This document shows, one piece after another, positions 54,128 to 63,185 of a stretch of DNA of 64,000 nucleotides. The notes below the pieces were generated by a model, which was not told where the DNA came from, did not search any database, and saw nothing but the letters and a program-made list of their open reading frames with translations. The number at the start of each line of letters is the position of its first letter. Within the stretch, counting starts at the first letter, position 1. The translations under genes were made by a program, and so were the position numbers. Source of the stretch: Sphingomonas pruni NBRC 15498 (GTDB taxonomy: Bacteria; Pseudomonadota; Alphaproteobacteria; Sphingomonadales; Sphingomonadaceae); the NCBI RefSeq assembly GCF_001598455.1, contig NZ_BCYZ01000008.1:42612-106611 (forward strand), read 5' to 3'.

Positions 54128-54720
54128 CGCATTGCTCCTTGAAATCTAACCAGTCGGACTTCGGTGGTCGCACGTATCGTCCGGCCGTCCTCTCCGTGTT
54201 GCCCATCGGGCAGTTTGCGCGCGCCACACCAATTTCCCTCCGGACGTGCAACGCGCAGCCGTACGCGAACATCAGGGAGGTGCTGGGTGTTCGGGCCAAC
54301 CTTTCTCGCAGATGAACGACGCACGTGCCCCAGCCGCTCTCAGGGACGATTGGAGCGCATTGCGCGGCGAGCCGATGAATCGCGTTGCACCACAGCGCAC
54401 TAGTTCGCGCGCCCCGGCCGACCTCGATTGCGGGAAGATCGGGCACAACAGTCGAAGATCTATTTTCCGGTAATTCGCCGACATGCCGGACGGTCGAATG
54501 TCGGCGCGCTTATCAGTCATCGCGTCCGGATTGGGGGACACGGACTATCGCGACCAATTTCATGACCTAATCAGGCGCGCACGGAAACTTTCAGCAACTT
54601 TAAATTAGTTGGAACTTGAATGCTTTATGCCTGGGACCTTGTCGTCCTTCTTCCCGGCGGACGTTCGGTCCCGTCGTCGGCAGCATGGCGCAGGCGCAAG
54701 GAGTTTGGCACAAGACCGGA
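54128..54720. other. 593-base gap between OmpA and ABC-binding genes, no gene seen
   Basis: Open frames exist on both strands (for example 54246-54473 and 54272-54541), but none resembles a known protein and they overlap each other. The middle stretch is mixed GC. The promoters of the divergent flanking genes must lie here. Confidence 0.5.
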
Positions 54721-56184
54721 ATGACCGCGCTTCGCCGCATCCCCGCCCTGCTGCTCCTGCTGCTCGCGTCGTGCAATCCGCGCCCCGACACCGGGCCGGT
54801 CGTGGTGAGCGCGATCGGCGGGCGGCCCTCCTATCCCGACATCAACAAGCGCCCGGCCGATACCACGCAGCGCCTGCTACTGGACTCGACCGCGCAAGGG
54901 CTGGTGCGCTTCGACGCGAGCGGTCAGATCGAGCCAGGGCTGGCCGAGCGCTGGATAGTAATCGATCAGGGCCGCACCTATATTTTCCGCCTGCGCGAGG
55001 CGGAATGGAGCAATGGTGGCAAGATCACCGCGGCGGACGTCGCCATCATCCTGAAGCGCGCTATCGCTCCGCAATCGCGCAATCCGTTGAAGCCGTTCCT
55101 GACCGCGATCGACGACATCGTGGCGATGACCGACCAGGTTATCGAGGTGCGGCTCAGCCGGCCGCGTCCCGATCTGCTCAAGCTGTTCGCCCAGCCCGAA
55201 TTGGCCGTGCGGCGCGAAAATCCGCCGGGCGGGAGCGGTCCGTTCCGGGTGTCCGCGGCCGCCGCCAATTCGGTGATGGTGCGTCCAGCCTTCGATCCGG
55301 CACGGTCGCCCGACGATGAGGTCGCCGAACCCGGCCCCGAACAGAACGTCCAGCTGATCGGAGAAAGCGCCGCGCGCGCGGTGCTGCGCTTCACCCACAA
55401 GGATTCGGATTTCGTGGCCGGCGGGTCGGTCGGCGACTGGCCGCTGATCGCGATGACCAAGGTCGCGCCGACGAATATCCGGCTGGATCCCGCCGCCGGG
55501 CTGTTCGGCCTGGCGGTCGTCAGGCGGGACGGCTTTCTCGCCGCAGCGGCCGGACGCGCCGCGATTGCCGAGGCGATCGATCGCACGGCATTGATTGCTG
55601 CTTTCACGCCCGATTGGGGGCAGCCGGTCGAGCGGCTGTTGCCCGACAAGCTCGATTCCGCGAGCGCGCCATCAGTCTCCTCCTGGGCGACGCTGACGTC
55701 CGATGCCCGCTTGGCCGACGCCCGCCAGCAAGTGGCGGCCTATCGCCTCGCCAACCCGGGAGAGATCGCGTTGCGCGTGGCGCTGCCCGATACCCCGGGG
55801 GGTAACGTGCTGTGGGGCCAGATCGGCGCGCGGCTGGCGGCGATCGGGATCCGGCCGATCCGCGTCGCGATGCGCGCCGACGCGGACCTGCGGCTGGTCG
55901 ACGAGGTCGCGCCCTATGACAGCGCGCGCTGGTATCTCGCCACCGCTTGCGTGCTGTGCAGCGACGACGCCCAAGCCGCGCTGACCGCCGCGCGCGATGC
56001 CCCGACCCTGACCGAGCGCGCCACGCACATCGCTGAGGCGGATGCCGCGCTGGCGGCCGATATCGCCTTTATCCCGATCGCTACGCCCTTGCGCTGGTCG
56101 CTGGTCTCGCTGCGGCTGCAGCAATGGCAGGGGAACCCGCGGGCGTGGCACCCGTTGAATCGACTACGGAACGACACCAACTAG
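54721..56184 (+). CDS. ABC transporter substrate-binding lipoprotein, peptide/nickel type (SBP family 5)
   Basis: The ATG at 54721 gives 487 residues. The start MTALRRIPALLLLLLASCNP is a lipoprotein signal with lipobox LLASC. The family body has QGLVRFDASGQIEPGLAERW, IFRLREAEWSNGGKITAADV and the GGSGPFRV region typical of DppA/OppA relatives. An ABC permease or ATPase is not adjacent. The ligand is unknown, and the protein may act as a partner for a transporter elsewhere. Confidence 0.86.
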   Translation: MTALRRIPALLLLLLASCNPRPDTGPVVVSAIGGRPSYPDINKRPADTTQRLLLDSTAQGLVRFDASGQIEPGLAERWIVIDQGRTYIFRLREAEWSNGGKITAADVAIILKRAIAPQSRNPLKPFLTAIDDIVAMTDQVIEVRLSRPRPDLLKLFAQPELAVRRENPPGGSGPFRVSAAAANSVMVRPAFDPARSPDDEVAEPGPEQNVQLIGESAARAVLRFTHKDSDFVAGGSVGDWPLIAMTKVAPTNIRLDPAAGLFGLAVVRRDGFLAAAAGRAAIAEAIDRTALIAAFTPDWGQPVERLLPDKLDSASAPSVSSWATLTSDARLADARQQVAAYRLANPGEIALRVALPDTPGGNVLWGQIGARLAAIGIRPIRVAMRADADLRLVDEVAPYDSARWYLATACVLCSDDAQAALTAARDAPTLTERATHIAEADAALAADIAFIPIATPLRWSLVSLRLQQWQGNPRAWHPLNRLRNDTN

Positions 56185-56192
56185 ACTGGACC

Positions 56193-56615
56193 ATGGCCAA
56201 CACGACCCGTATCCCCCGTCCCGATATCAGCCAGATCGTCCCGATGGGGCGTGATGCCGCCTCCGTGCGCAAGCGTATCGAGGGGTTGGAGCATCTGCTC
56301 GAAGGATTGTTCACGATCCCCGGCACCAAGCAGAAATTGGGACTCGACGTGATCCTGGACCTGGTCCCCGGCATCGGCGACCTGGTCGGCGCGGCGCTGG
56401 GATCGTACATGGTATGGGAAGCGCGCAACCTGGGCATGTCGAAAACCCAGATGGCGCGGATGTTCGGAAATGTCGGCGTCGACTTCGCGCTGGGGCTGAT
56501 CCCCTGGGTGGGCGCGGTGCCCGACTTCTTCTTCCGTTCGAACAGCCGCAATCTGAAGATCATCCGCAAGCATCTCGACAAGCACCACCCGTCGACGGCG
56601 GTGGTCGAGGGTTAG
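56193..56615 (+). CDS. DUF4112 family membrane protein
   Basis: The ATG at 56193 gives 140 residues. The family core is LEGLFTIPGTKQKLGLDVILDLVPGIGDL, quoted in part as KLGLDVILDLVPGIGDLVG, followed by a second similar hydrophobic pair (VGVDFALGLIPWVGAVPDFF). The two G-x-x-P-x-x-G-D loops are typical of DUF4112. Function is unknown. It starts eight bases after the ABC-binding gene stop, so they are cotranscribed. Confidence 0.87.
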   Translation: MANTTRIPRPDISQIVPMGRDAASVRKRIEGLEHLLEGLFTIPGTKQKLGLDVILDLVPGIGDLVGAALGSYMVWEARNLGMSKTQMARMFGNVGVDFALGLIPWVGAVPDFFFRSNSRNLKIIRKHLDKHHPSTAVVEG

Positions 56616-56670
56616 CCGCGGGCGCAACGGCCCGGCGCCGTCTCAAACACGAATGCGCATTTGATATTCA

Positions 56671-56825
56671 AACTCCCCTCCCTGAACAGGGAGGGCCTGG
56701 GGGTGGGCGCGCGCGTCTGCGCGCTCTCAAAAACTCAAATTCCGCCGAGCAAAATAGCATCGGACGAGGCATCGAGCCTCGCCCGATGCTCACCCACCCC
56801 TTGATCCCCTCCCTTACAGGGAGGG
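56671..56825. repeat. double-hairpin intergenic repeat, CTCCCC/GGGGAG type
   Basis: CTCCCCTCCCTGAACAGGGAGGG at the left faces CCCCTCCCTTACAGGGAGGGG at the right. GCGCGCGTCTGCGCGC and a GCATCGGACGAGGC-type stem lie between. It sits between the convergent DUF4112 and RNase T2 genes and belongs to the same family as 40243-40380. Confidence 0.75.
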
Positions 56826-56865
56826 GAAAATCTGGACGGCGATCTGCCAAATAGTATTGGAAACC

Positions 56866-57576
56866 TCAGCGCCGCCCGCGCCAGATCTTGAGCCGCGCAT
56901 TCCCTGGAAGCCCGCCGGTATTCGGCTTGCAGCGTTCGTAAGCAAAGCGCCGATCGAGACACAGCCATAGCTCGTCGAGCCAGCCGCTCTTCGCGGTGAC
57001 GCGGACCGCGCTGGCGGGAATGCCCGGGTTGGACGCGGCGAACGCCGCCGCGAACTGGCCGACGGTCAGCGGGTGGCGCGACAGCGCGTCCATATCGGGA
57101 TAGCGAAGCTTGGCGTACATCGCGCTCGACCGCGCGAAATAGGCAGCCGGGGTCGTTCCCATGCAGGTGCCGTGCTTCGCCCATTCGTGCTGGATCAATT
57201 GCGCCGATGGGGTCGTGCAGAGCATTCCCTTGATCACTGCCGGCGGCACGAGATCGGTTGCGGTGCAATATTGCGGCCAGTCCTTGCCGACACCGTCAGG
57301 CCACAGGCCGTGCAGCGTGAACCCGAACCGGTTGCCGCTTCCGCACTGAAAGCGCGCCGCGGGCGTAAACCCGCCGTTGCGGCAGAATTGCGGACCCCAG
57401 GTGATCGCCAGCGTATAGCCGCCGATCGGCAGCACGCGCTGCGGCTGATCGGCCGTCGGCAATTCCGGGTTGGGCCGCGGCGGGTTGGCGCTCGGCGTAC
57501 AAATCAGCGCCTGCGCGTTGGCCACGCCCGGCAATGAGACGAGCATCGCAGTAGCGAACGACAGAGGCAGTTTCAC
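56866..57576 (-). CDS. secreted ribonuclease T2 family protein
   Basis: The GTG at 57576 is the best start because it overlaps the upstream stop (GTGA), and it places a signal peptide (KLPLSFATAMLVSLPGVANA) at the N-terminus. The 236 residues carry both active-site segments of RNase T2: FTLHGLWP (H89) and HEWAKHGTC (H130, E131, H135). Five or more cysteines suggest disulfides. The enzyme should degrade RNA in the periplasm or outside the cell. The preceding four-helix membrane-protein gene is coupled to it. Confidence 0.92.
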   Translation of the reverse strand: MKLPLSFATAMLVSLPGVANAQALICTPSANPPRPNPELPTADQPQRVLPIGGYTLAITWGPQFCRNGGFTPAARFQCGSGNRFGFTLHGLWPDGVGKDWPQYCTATDLVPPAVIKGMLCTTPSAQLIQHEWAKHGTCMGTTPAAYFARSSAMYAKLRYPDMDALSRHPLTVGQFAAAFAASNPGIPASAVRVTAKSGWLDELWLCLDRRFAYERCKPNTGGLPGNARLKIWRGRR

Positions 57577-57983
57577 GCTGATGCTCCAAACCAGGCCACG
57601 GCGTCGCGGCGGAAAAGGAAGAAGACCGCGATCGTGGTCAGCACCAGCGAAGCGACAGCCAAGCCCAGCGGAACCGCAGCCGGTGCCGCGCCGACGGCGA
57701 GCGAAAAGACGAACCCGACCAGCCCCAGCGCATAGAATATGACGATCGCCCAACGCGCGACATTGCTGCGTGCGCGCGCGGTGAAATACCAGAGCAACAG
57801 CCACAAGGTGAAGGTGAAGACGGTGAGCAGCGCCGGAAACCAGGGACCGAGCATCTGCTTGACCTGTATGGTCTGCGAGTTGGTATTGGTATCCGCCCAG
57901 GTCAGAGCAGTATTCACCACCTCGACCAGCACCGATCCCAGATAGAAAAGTTCGAACAGCCGGATCGACTTCGGTCTAACCAT
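57573..57983 (-). CDS. four-helix membrane protein, unknown function
   Basis: This 136-residue protein has four predicted helices: around 12-30, 50-70 (FPALLTVFTFTLWLLLWYF), 78-100 and 104-125. It begins after AGGGGGAT. It overlaps the RNase T2 gene by four bases. I do not recognise a family. Coupling to a secreted nuclease suggests a shared condition of expression rather than a shared function. Confidence 0.75.
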   Translation of the reverse strand: MVRPKSIRLFELFYLGSVLVEVVNTALTWADTNTNSQTIQVKQMLGPWFPALLTVFTFTLWLLLWYFTARARSNVARWAIVIFYALGLVGFVFSLAVGAAPAAVPLGLAVASLVLTTIAVFFLFRRDAVAWFGASA

Positions 57984-58018
57984 GAAATCCCCCTAAACCC
58001 CTGATATCCTTATAATGG

Positions 58019-58870
58019 TCAGCCGATCGCCGCGAAATCAAGGCCGATATCCGCCGCCGGCGCCGACTGGGTCAGCCGGCCGACGCTGATATAGGTCACG
58101 CCGGTTTCGGCGATCGCGCGGATCGTGTCGAGGCGCACGCCTCCCGATGCCTCGGTCGGCACGCGCCCGCCGACCAGGGTCACCGCCCCGCGCAGGGTCG
58201 GCACGTCCATATTGTCGAGCAGCAAATGGGTCGCGCCCGCCGCCAGCGCCGGCTCGATTTGGTCGACGCGATCGACCTCGACGATGATCCGCTCGATCCC
58301 GGCGGCGACGGCGCGGCGCACCGCCTCGGCGACCGATCCGGCCACTGCGACGTGATTGTCCTTGATCATCGCCGCATCCCACAGGCCCATGCGATGATTG
58401 GTCGCGCCACCCATCCGCGTGGCGTATTTCTCGAGCAGCCTGAGCCCCGGAATGGTCTTGCGCGTGTCGAGCAGGATGGCGCCGGTGCCGGAGATCTTGT
58501 CGACATAAGCGCGCGTCATCGTGGCGATGCCCGACAGATGCTGGATAGTATTGAGCGCCGAGCGTTCGGCGGTGAGCATCGCGCGGCCCATGCCTTCGAG
58601 GCGCATCAGGTCGGTGCCGGCGGCAACGCGCTGACCATCGGAAACCAGCCGCTCGATCGCCACGTCCGGATCGAGCGCACGAAAGAACGCCTCGGCGATC
58701 GGCAGGCCCGCGACGACGATCGCGTCGCGGCTGTCCATCACGCCGGTGAAGCGCGCTTCGGCCGGGATGACAGCAGCGGAGGTAATGTCCCCGCCCTCGC
58801 CCAGATCCTCAGCGAGCGTGGCGCGAACGAAAGCGGAGAGGTCGAAACCGGGCAGGTCGAACATGACCAT
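58019..58870 (-). CDS. nadC: nicotinate-nucleotide pyrophosphorylase (carboxylating)
   Basis: NadC makes nicotinate mononucleotide from quinolinate and PRPP in de novo NAD synthesis. The ATG at 58870 gives 283 residues; 58906 (12 residues longer) and 58864 are alternatives. Motifs are EDLGEGGDITSAAVIP, ERSALNTIQHLSGIAT, ILDTRKTIPGLRLLEKYA type (LLDTRKT-PGLR), HRMGLWDAAMIKDNH and LLLDNMD. It shares its upstream region with an acyltransferase gene that ends 42 bases away. nadA is at 62136; nadB is not in the window. Confidence 0.94.
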   Translation of the reverse strand: MVMFDLPGFDLSAFVRATLAEDLGEGGDITSAAVIPAEARFTGVMDSRDAIVVAGLPIAEAFFRALDPDVAIERLVSDGQRVAAGTDLMRLEGMGRAMLTAERSALNTIQHLSGIATMTRAYVDKISGTGAILLDTRKTIPGLRLLEKYATRMGGATNHRMGLWDAAMIKDNHVAVAGSVAEAVRRAVAAGIERIIVEVDRVDQIEPALAAGATHLLLDNMDVPTLRGAVTLVGGRVPTEASGGVRLDTIRAIAETGVTYISVGRLTQSAPAADIGLDFAAIG

Positions 58871-58911
58871 GCTGGTAGCGCGCCGCGATCGGACGCGCGA
58901 CCCCATAATCG

Positions 58912-60027
58912 TCAGGCCGCCGCTTCCGCGACCGCCGCTACCGCGCCGTCCGGACGCCTCTTTCCGATCGTGGCGAAGCGCGCGTTGATCCATTTCCGCG
59001 CCGGAGTCTCGACCAGGAACAGGATGGCGATCGAGAGCGCGAGATCGATCGGATATTGCAGCATGAGCAGCGACCGTCCGCCGGCGATGGCGCGCAAGGC
59101 GAAATTGACCGGCTCGTGGATGATATAGAGGGCATAGCTCGCCGCCCCCAACAGCATGAAGCCACGCGTGTTCATCAATCGCGTGAACGGCGCCCGCGGT
59201 GCGTTGACCAGCCCCAGGATGACCAAGGTCGCCAGGATCACGGCGCAAGCGGCCTGCAAGCCGAACGAATCCTGGCCGAGCACAAGGACGAATACGAGCA
59301 ATGAAAGCTCGGGCGGGATCGGCAGCGCGCGAACGCCGCGGAGCGCCTGCCACTCGGCCAGCAACATGCCGGCGAAAAATTCGGGCAGACGCAACACCGG
59401 CAGCGGCAGGTAGTTCATCCACGCGAAACGCTGCACTTCCGTGGGCGGGTCGACGCTGCCGGTGACGATCGCGAACACCGCCACCAGGGCCACGCCGGCG
59501 AACAGAAGGTAGCGCGGGGCGCGTTCGACCAGGCCGCACAGCAGCGGAAAGCAGAGATAGAAGAAGAACTCGACCGACAGCATCCAGGCCGGCGGGTTCC
59601 AGTTCTGCCATCCCCAGGTGTTGCCGAGCGTCGCCCAGCACTGGATCAGCGCGAATTGCGGCAAGGCGCTCCACGCCGCCACGGCATAGGCAGGCGCCAT
59701 CAGCAGGACGCCGATCAGATAGACGGGATAGATTCGCGCGACCCGCGAGACGCCGTAGCGCCGCCACGCTCCCGGCTCGCTCAGCCGCCCGCGATACAGT
59801 GTCTGCAGGATGAAGCCCGAGAGCACGAAGAAGAAGCCCAAGGCCATCTGGGCGTGCAGCGCGGAATTGGCGAGTATCTTGGGTGCCCAGGGCTGCGCCG
59901 AAAGCCAGGTCGATCCCGAATGATGAAATACCGTCGCCGCGACGGCGATGAACCTGATTCCCACCAGCGGCCGCAATACGGCCGTACGCGCTTCCCGATC
60001 GTCCACTATTGGTCCCCCCGGCCCCAA
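58912..60027 (-). CDS. acyltransferase 3 (OafA/YrhL) family membrane protein
   Basis: This 371-residue inner-membrane protein has about ten helices. The first carries RPLVGIRFIAVAATVFHHSG, with the family's catalytic histidine. RVARIYPVYLIGVLL and MLSVEFFFYLCFPLL are further conserved segments. It probably O-acylates a surface glycan. The stop lies 42 bases before nadC on the same strand, so the two may share a transcript. A second family member is at 46903-48006. Confidence 0.87.
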   Translation of the reverse strand: MGPGGPIVDDREARTAVLRPLVGIRFIAVAATVFHHSGSTWLSAQPWAPKILANSALHAQMALGFFFVLSGFILQTLYRGRLSEPGAWRRYGVSRVARIYPVYLIGVLLMAPAYAVAAWSALPQFALIQCWATLGNTWGWQNWNPPAWMLSVEFFFYLCFPLLCGLVERAPRYLLFAGVALVAVFAIVTGSVDPPTEVQRFAWMNYLPLPVLRLPEFFAGMLLAEWQALRGVRALPIPPELSLLVFVLVLGQDSFGLQAACAVILATLVILGLVNAPRAPFTRLMNTRGFMLLGAASYALYIIHEPVNFALRAIAGGRSLLMLQYPIDLALSIAILFLVETPARKWINARFATIGKRRPDGAVAAVAEAAA

Positions 60028-60186
60028 CTAGCGTCATCCCGTGCCGTGCGCATCGATCCAGGTCAATCGGCGCAGGTCGATTTTGAATTTAGGGCCAAAA
60101 ACCTTTGTCTCCGGCCATATTCCAGGCAAGATCGATGACGAGGCGCGGGAGCGGCCGACCCTGTCGCGAAAGGGAGAGAGACCGAG

Positions 60187-60702
60187 ATGACCGCCTATAT
60201 CGCCCTGCTCCGAGCTGTGAATGTCGGGGGGACCGGCAAGCTGCCGATGACCGAATTGACGGCGATGTGCGAAGCGGCCGGGTTCGAGAAGGTGAAGACC
60301 TTTATCGCCAGCGGCAATGTCGTCTTCACCTCGAACAAGAGCGAGAAAGCGGTGAAAGCTGCACTCGAGGCCGCGATGGAAAAATATGCCGGCAAACCGG
60401 TCGGGGTGATGGTGCGCACCGCCGCCGAAATGGCGGCGGTACGCGACGCCATTCCGTTTCCCGATGCCCCGGGCAATCGCGTTGCCGCCACGTTCCTGGA
60501 TGAGGCGCCGCCCAAGGACGCTCTCGCGAAGGCGACCAATGTCGATGGCGAGGAAATGGCACTCGGCGAGCGCGAGATATACATCCGCTACACCGATCAC
60601 GGCATGGGCAATTCGAAGCTCAAAATCCCTGCCGCCAAGTCGGGCACCGCACGCAACATGAACACGGTGGCAAAGCTCGCGGAGATGGCCGGCAAGTTGT
60701 AG
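60187..60702 (+). CDS. DUF1697 domain protein
   Basis: This 171-residue protein has the DUF1697 layout: an N-terminal YIALLRAVNVGGTGKLPMTEL block, then FIASGNVVFTS, and the C-terminal segment YIRYTDHGMGNSKLKIPAAK. The family is widespread in bacteria but has no established biochemical role. It starts after GGGAGAGAGACCGAG and is divergent from the acyltransferase gene. Confidence 0.87.
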   Translation: MTAYIALLRAVNVGGTGKLPMTELTAMCEAAGFEKVKTFIASGNVVFTSNKSEKAVKAALEAAMEKYAGKPVGVMVRTAAEMAAVRDAIPFPDAPGNRVAATFLDEAPPKDALAKATNVDGEEMALGEREIYIRYTDHGMGNSKLKIPAAKSGTARNMNTVAKLAEMAGKL

Positions 60703-60831
60703 GGTCCGTCCTCATCAGGTCGGGGTCGATCGGATGCGATCTTCCACGCCCGGACCAGCAGGCCGCGCATGTCCGCTTGAAGCCGGGCGAGCACTCGGAC
60801 ACACTTGCTCCTCGGGCGCGGAGAACGAGCG

Positions 60832-61584
60832 ATGGCGAAGAAGACGGACGGCGGCGACGCGCTCCAGCTCGGGCTGGTCCGGCTCCAGCAGGCGATGGTC
60901 GAGAGCGGCGAGCGCGCGGTGATCGTGCTCGAGGGGCGCGACGCCTCGGGCAAGGACGGCACGATCAAGGCGATCACCGAACATCTGTCGGTGCGCAACA
61001 CGCGGGTGGTCGCCCTGCCCAAGCCGAGCGACCGCGAGCGCACGCAATGGTTCTTCCAACGCTATGTCGCGCATCTGCCGGCGGCGGGCGAACTCGTGAT
61101 CTTCAACCGCAGTTGGTACAATCGGGCCGGCGTCGAGGTGGTCAATGGCTTCTCGATGGTCGAGGAGCAGGCCCAGTTCCTGCGCGACGTGCCGGGGTTC
61201 GAGCGGATGCTGGTCGAGAGCGGTATCCGGCTGGTCAAATTGTGGCTCGACATATCGAAGGACGAACAGGCCGCGCGGCTGAAGGATCGACGCACCGATC
61301 CGCTCAAGGCGCTCAAAATCTCGCCGCTGGACGACGTCGCGCAGAAGAAGTGGGACGATTATACCCAGGCGCGCAACACGATGCTCGCGATGACAGACTG
61401 CGACGCCGCGCCCTGGACCTGCGTCCGCGCTAACGCGAAGAAGAAGGCGCATAGGGCGATCATTCGGTATCTGCTCCGGACGTTGGGCACTGCGCGGGTG
61501 TCCGACAATATCAAGGCGCCGGATGCCAAGGTGCTGTTTGGCTATGAGGCCGAGGCTGTGGAGGATGGGAGGCTGGAGCGATAA
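60832..61584 (+). CDS. ppk2: polyphosphate kinase 2 (PPK2 class)
   Basis: PPK2 transfers phosphate between polyphosphate and nucleotides. The ATG at 60832 gives 250 residues. The Walker A motif EGRDASGKDGTIKAI is at about 34-48, and the second P-loop-kinase block FNRSWYNRAGVEVVNGF follows near 100. DISKDEQAARLKDRRTDP carries the lid arginines. The length and one-domain layout fit the class that phosphorylates NDPs; exact nucleotide preference is not readable. It converges directly with the gene at 61585 (zero gap). Confidence 0.92.
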   Translation: MAKKTDGGDALQLGLVRLQQAMVESGERAVIVLEGRDASGKDGTIKAITEHLSVRNTRVVALPKPSDRERTQWFFQRYVAHLPAAGELVIFNRSWYNRAGVEVVNGFSMVEEQAQFLRDVPGFERMLVESGIRLVKLWLDISKDEQAARLKDRRTDPLKALKISPLDDVAQKKWDDYTQARNTMLAMTDCDAAPWTCVRANAKKKAHRAIIRYLLRTLGTARVSDNIKAPDAKVLFGYEAEAVEDGRLER

Positions 61585-62139
61585 TCAGCTAGCCGGGATG
61601 ATGAACGCGCCACCATCCGATCGAAAACCTCCCCCCTCCAGCTCAACCCAGTCCGGCGCCATTTTGAGAGCAATAAGCTCATTCGGGTCGGAGATCATTT
61701 GAGCAAGAGCTTCCTGCGCCTTGCGCGCTGCGACGACCACTTCCCTCCACCGATCATCGGCCAGGATTGAATCGCAATCGCGGGCATCGTTATTCGGAGG
61801 ACAATATCTCTCGGCCAAGCGATGGAACGGTAGCATCAGCTGATATTCCGCATCGGTCATGTAGCCGTACGGCAACCATCGTTCGATCTCATTGCCCGGG
61901 AAGAAGGTATCGTCGAAATAGCCAGCCATGCACTCGACGTACGAATAATAGGGGTTATCCTCGCGATCCAACCAGCGCCGCTGAGTATTTTCATCGGCAA
62001 AGTATCTTAGCGCCCCCAACCACCGCTGCCGCCACATTGTTCGGGTCTGCTCGGCCGTTCGCTCGAAGATGCCACCGGGTGATTTCGTCGCCTTGTGACG
62101 ACGCCCAAGAAGGAAGTCGATCAGGCCGAAGCGTTTCAA
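61585..62139 (-). CDS. hypothetical protein coupled to nadA
   Basis: This 184-residue protein probably starts at the TTG at 62139, which overlaps the nadA stop by four bases (TTGA). The sequence is rich in charged and aromatic residues (MWRQRWLGALRYFADENTQRRWLD; YMTDAEYQLMLPFHRLAERY quoted in part) with no membrane helix. No family is recognised. Its lower GC content contrasts with nadA. Coupling to nadA makes it worth testing whether it affects NAD synthesis. Confidence 0.6.
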   Translation of the reverse strand: MKRFGLIDFLLGRRHKATKSPGGIFERTAEQTRTMWRQRWLGALRYFADENTQRRWLDREDNPYYSYVECMAGYFDDTFFPGNEIERWLPYGYMTDAEYQLMLPFHRLAERYCPPNNDARDCDSILADDRWREVVVAARKAQEALAQMISDPNELIALKMAPDWVELEGGGFRSDGGAFIIPAS

Positions 62140-63149
62140 TCCCCGGTTACCTTCGCCGGCCCCAGATCGCCCATGCCGACGGTCCCGCTCGCCATCGCGA
62201 GCATCGCATCGAGGCTCTTCTTCGCCTTGAGACGGAGGTCCTCCTCCATCTCGATCCGCGGTTCGAGATCGCGCAACGCGACGTAGAGCTTCTCCATCGT
62301 GTTGAGCGCCATATACGGGCAGATGTTGCAGTTGCAGTTACCGTCCGCGCCCGGCGCGCCGATGAAGTGCTTGTTCGGCAGCGCCTTTTCCATCTGGTGG
62401 ATGATGTGCGGCTCGGTCGCGACGATCAGCGTGTCGCCTTGGAATTCCTGCGCATATTTCAGGATGCCGCTGGTCGAACCGACATAATCGGCATGGTCGA
62501 GGATCACCGCCGGGCATTCCGGATGCGCGGCGACCGGGGCGCCGGGATGCTGCGCCTTGAGCTTGAGCAATTCGGTCTCGCTGAATGCCTCGTGCACGAT
62601 GCACACGCCCGGCCACAGGATCAGGTCGCGGCCGGTCTTGCGCGCGAGATAGCCACCGAGATTGCGATCGGGGCCGAAGATGATCTTCTGGTCCTTGGGG
62701 ATCTGACTGAGGATCTTTTCCGCCGACGAACTGGTGACGATGACGTCGCTCAATGCCTTCACCGCCGCCGAGCAGTTAATGTAGGTCAGCGCGATCGCGT
62801 CGGGATGCTGCGCGCGGAACGCCGCGAATTGTTCGGGCGGGCAGCTGTCCTCCAGGCTGCAGCCGGCGTTCATGTCGGGCAGCACCACGATCTTTTCGGG
62901 CGACAGGATCTTCGCCGTCTCGGCCATGAAGCGCACGCCGCAGAACGCGATGACATCGGCGTCGGTCGCCTGCGCCTTGCGGCTGAGGTCGAGGCTGTCG
63001 CCGACAAAGTCGGCAATGTCCTGGATTTCGGGCTTCTGGTAATAATGCGCCAGGATGACGGCGTTGCGTTCCTTGCGCAGCCGATCGATTTCGGCGCGCA
63101 AATCGAGGCCCGTGAGGTTGGTCCGCTGTTCCATGATCCGCTCCGCCAA
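62136..63149 (-). CDS. nadA: quinolinate synthase
   Basis: NadA condenses iminoaspartate with dihydroxyacetone phosphate to quinolinate with a 4Fe-4S cluster. The frame gives 337 residues; a second ATG five codons in is an alternative start. Conserved features include LAHYYQKPEIQDIADFVGDS, AGCSLEDSCPP, TYINCSAAVKA and NCNCNICPYMALNTMEKL. The cluster ligands are the cysteines in these segments. nadC is 3 kb away on the same strand. Confidence 0.95.
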   Translation of the reverse strand: MAERIMEQRTNLTGLDLRAEIDRLRKERNAVILAHYYQKPEIQDIADFVGDSLDLSRKAQATDADVIAFCGVRFMAETAKILSPEKIVVLPDMNAGCSLEDSCPPEQFAAFRAQHPDAIALTYINCSAAVKALSDVIVTSSSAEKILSQIPKDQKIIFGPDRNLGGYLARKTGRDLILWPGVCIVHEAFSETELLKLKAQHPGAPVAAHPECPAVILDHADYVGSTSGILKYAQEFQGDTLIVATEPHIIHQMEKALPNKHFIGAPGADGNCNCNICPYMALNTMEKLYVALRDLEPRIEMEEDLRLKAKKSLDAMLAMASGTVGMGDLGPAKVTGD

Positions 63150-63185
63150 GTGTCGGCGCCCACATGGCCCCGGGCGGGGAGCGGA

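Noticed and set aside
58019..60037. A 672-residue frame joining acyltransferase and NadC regions
   Set aside because: The N-terminal 370 residues are the acyltransferase gene read in the wrong frame; the real genes are 58912-60027 and 58019-58870.
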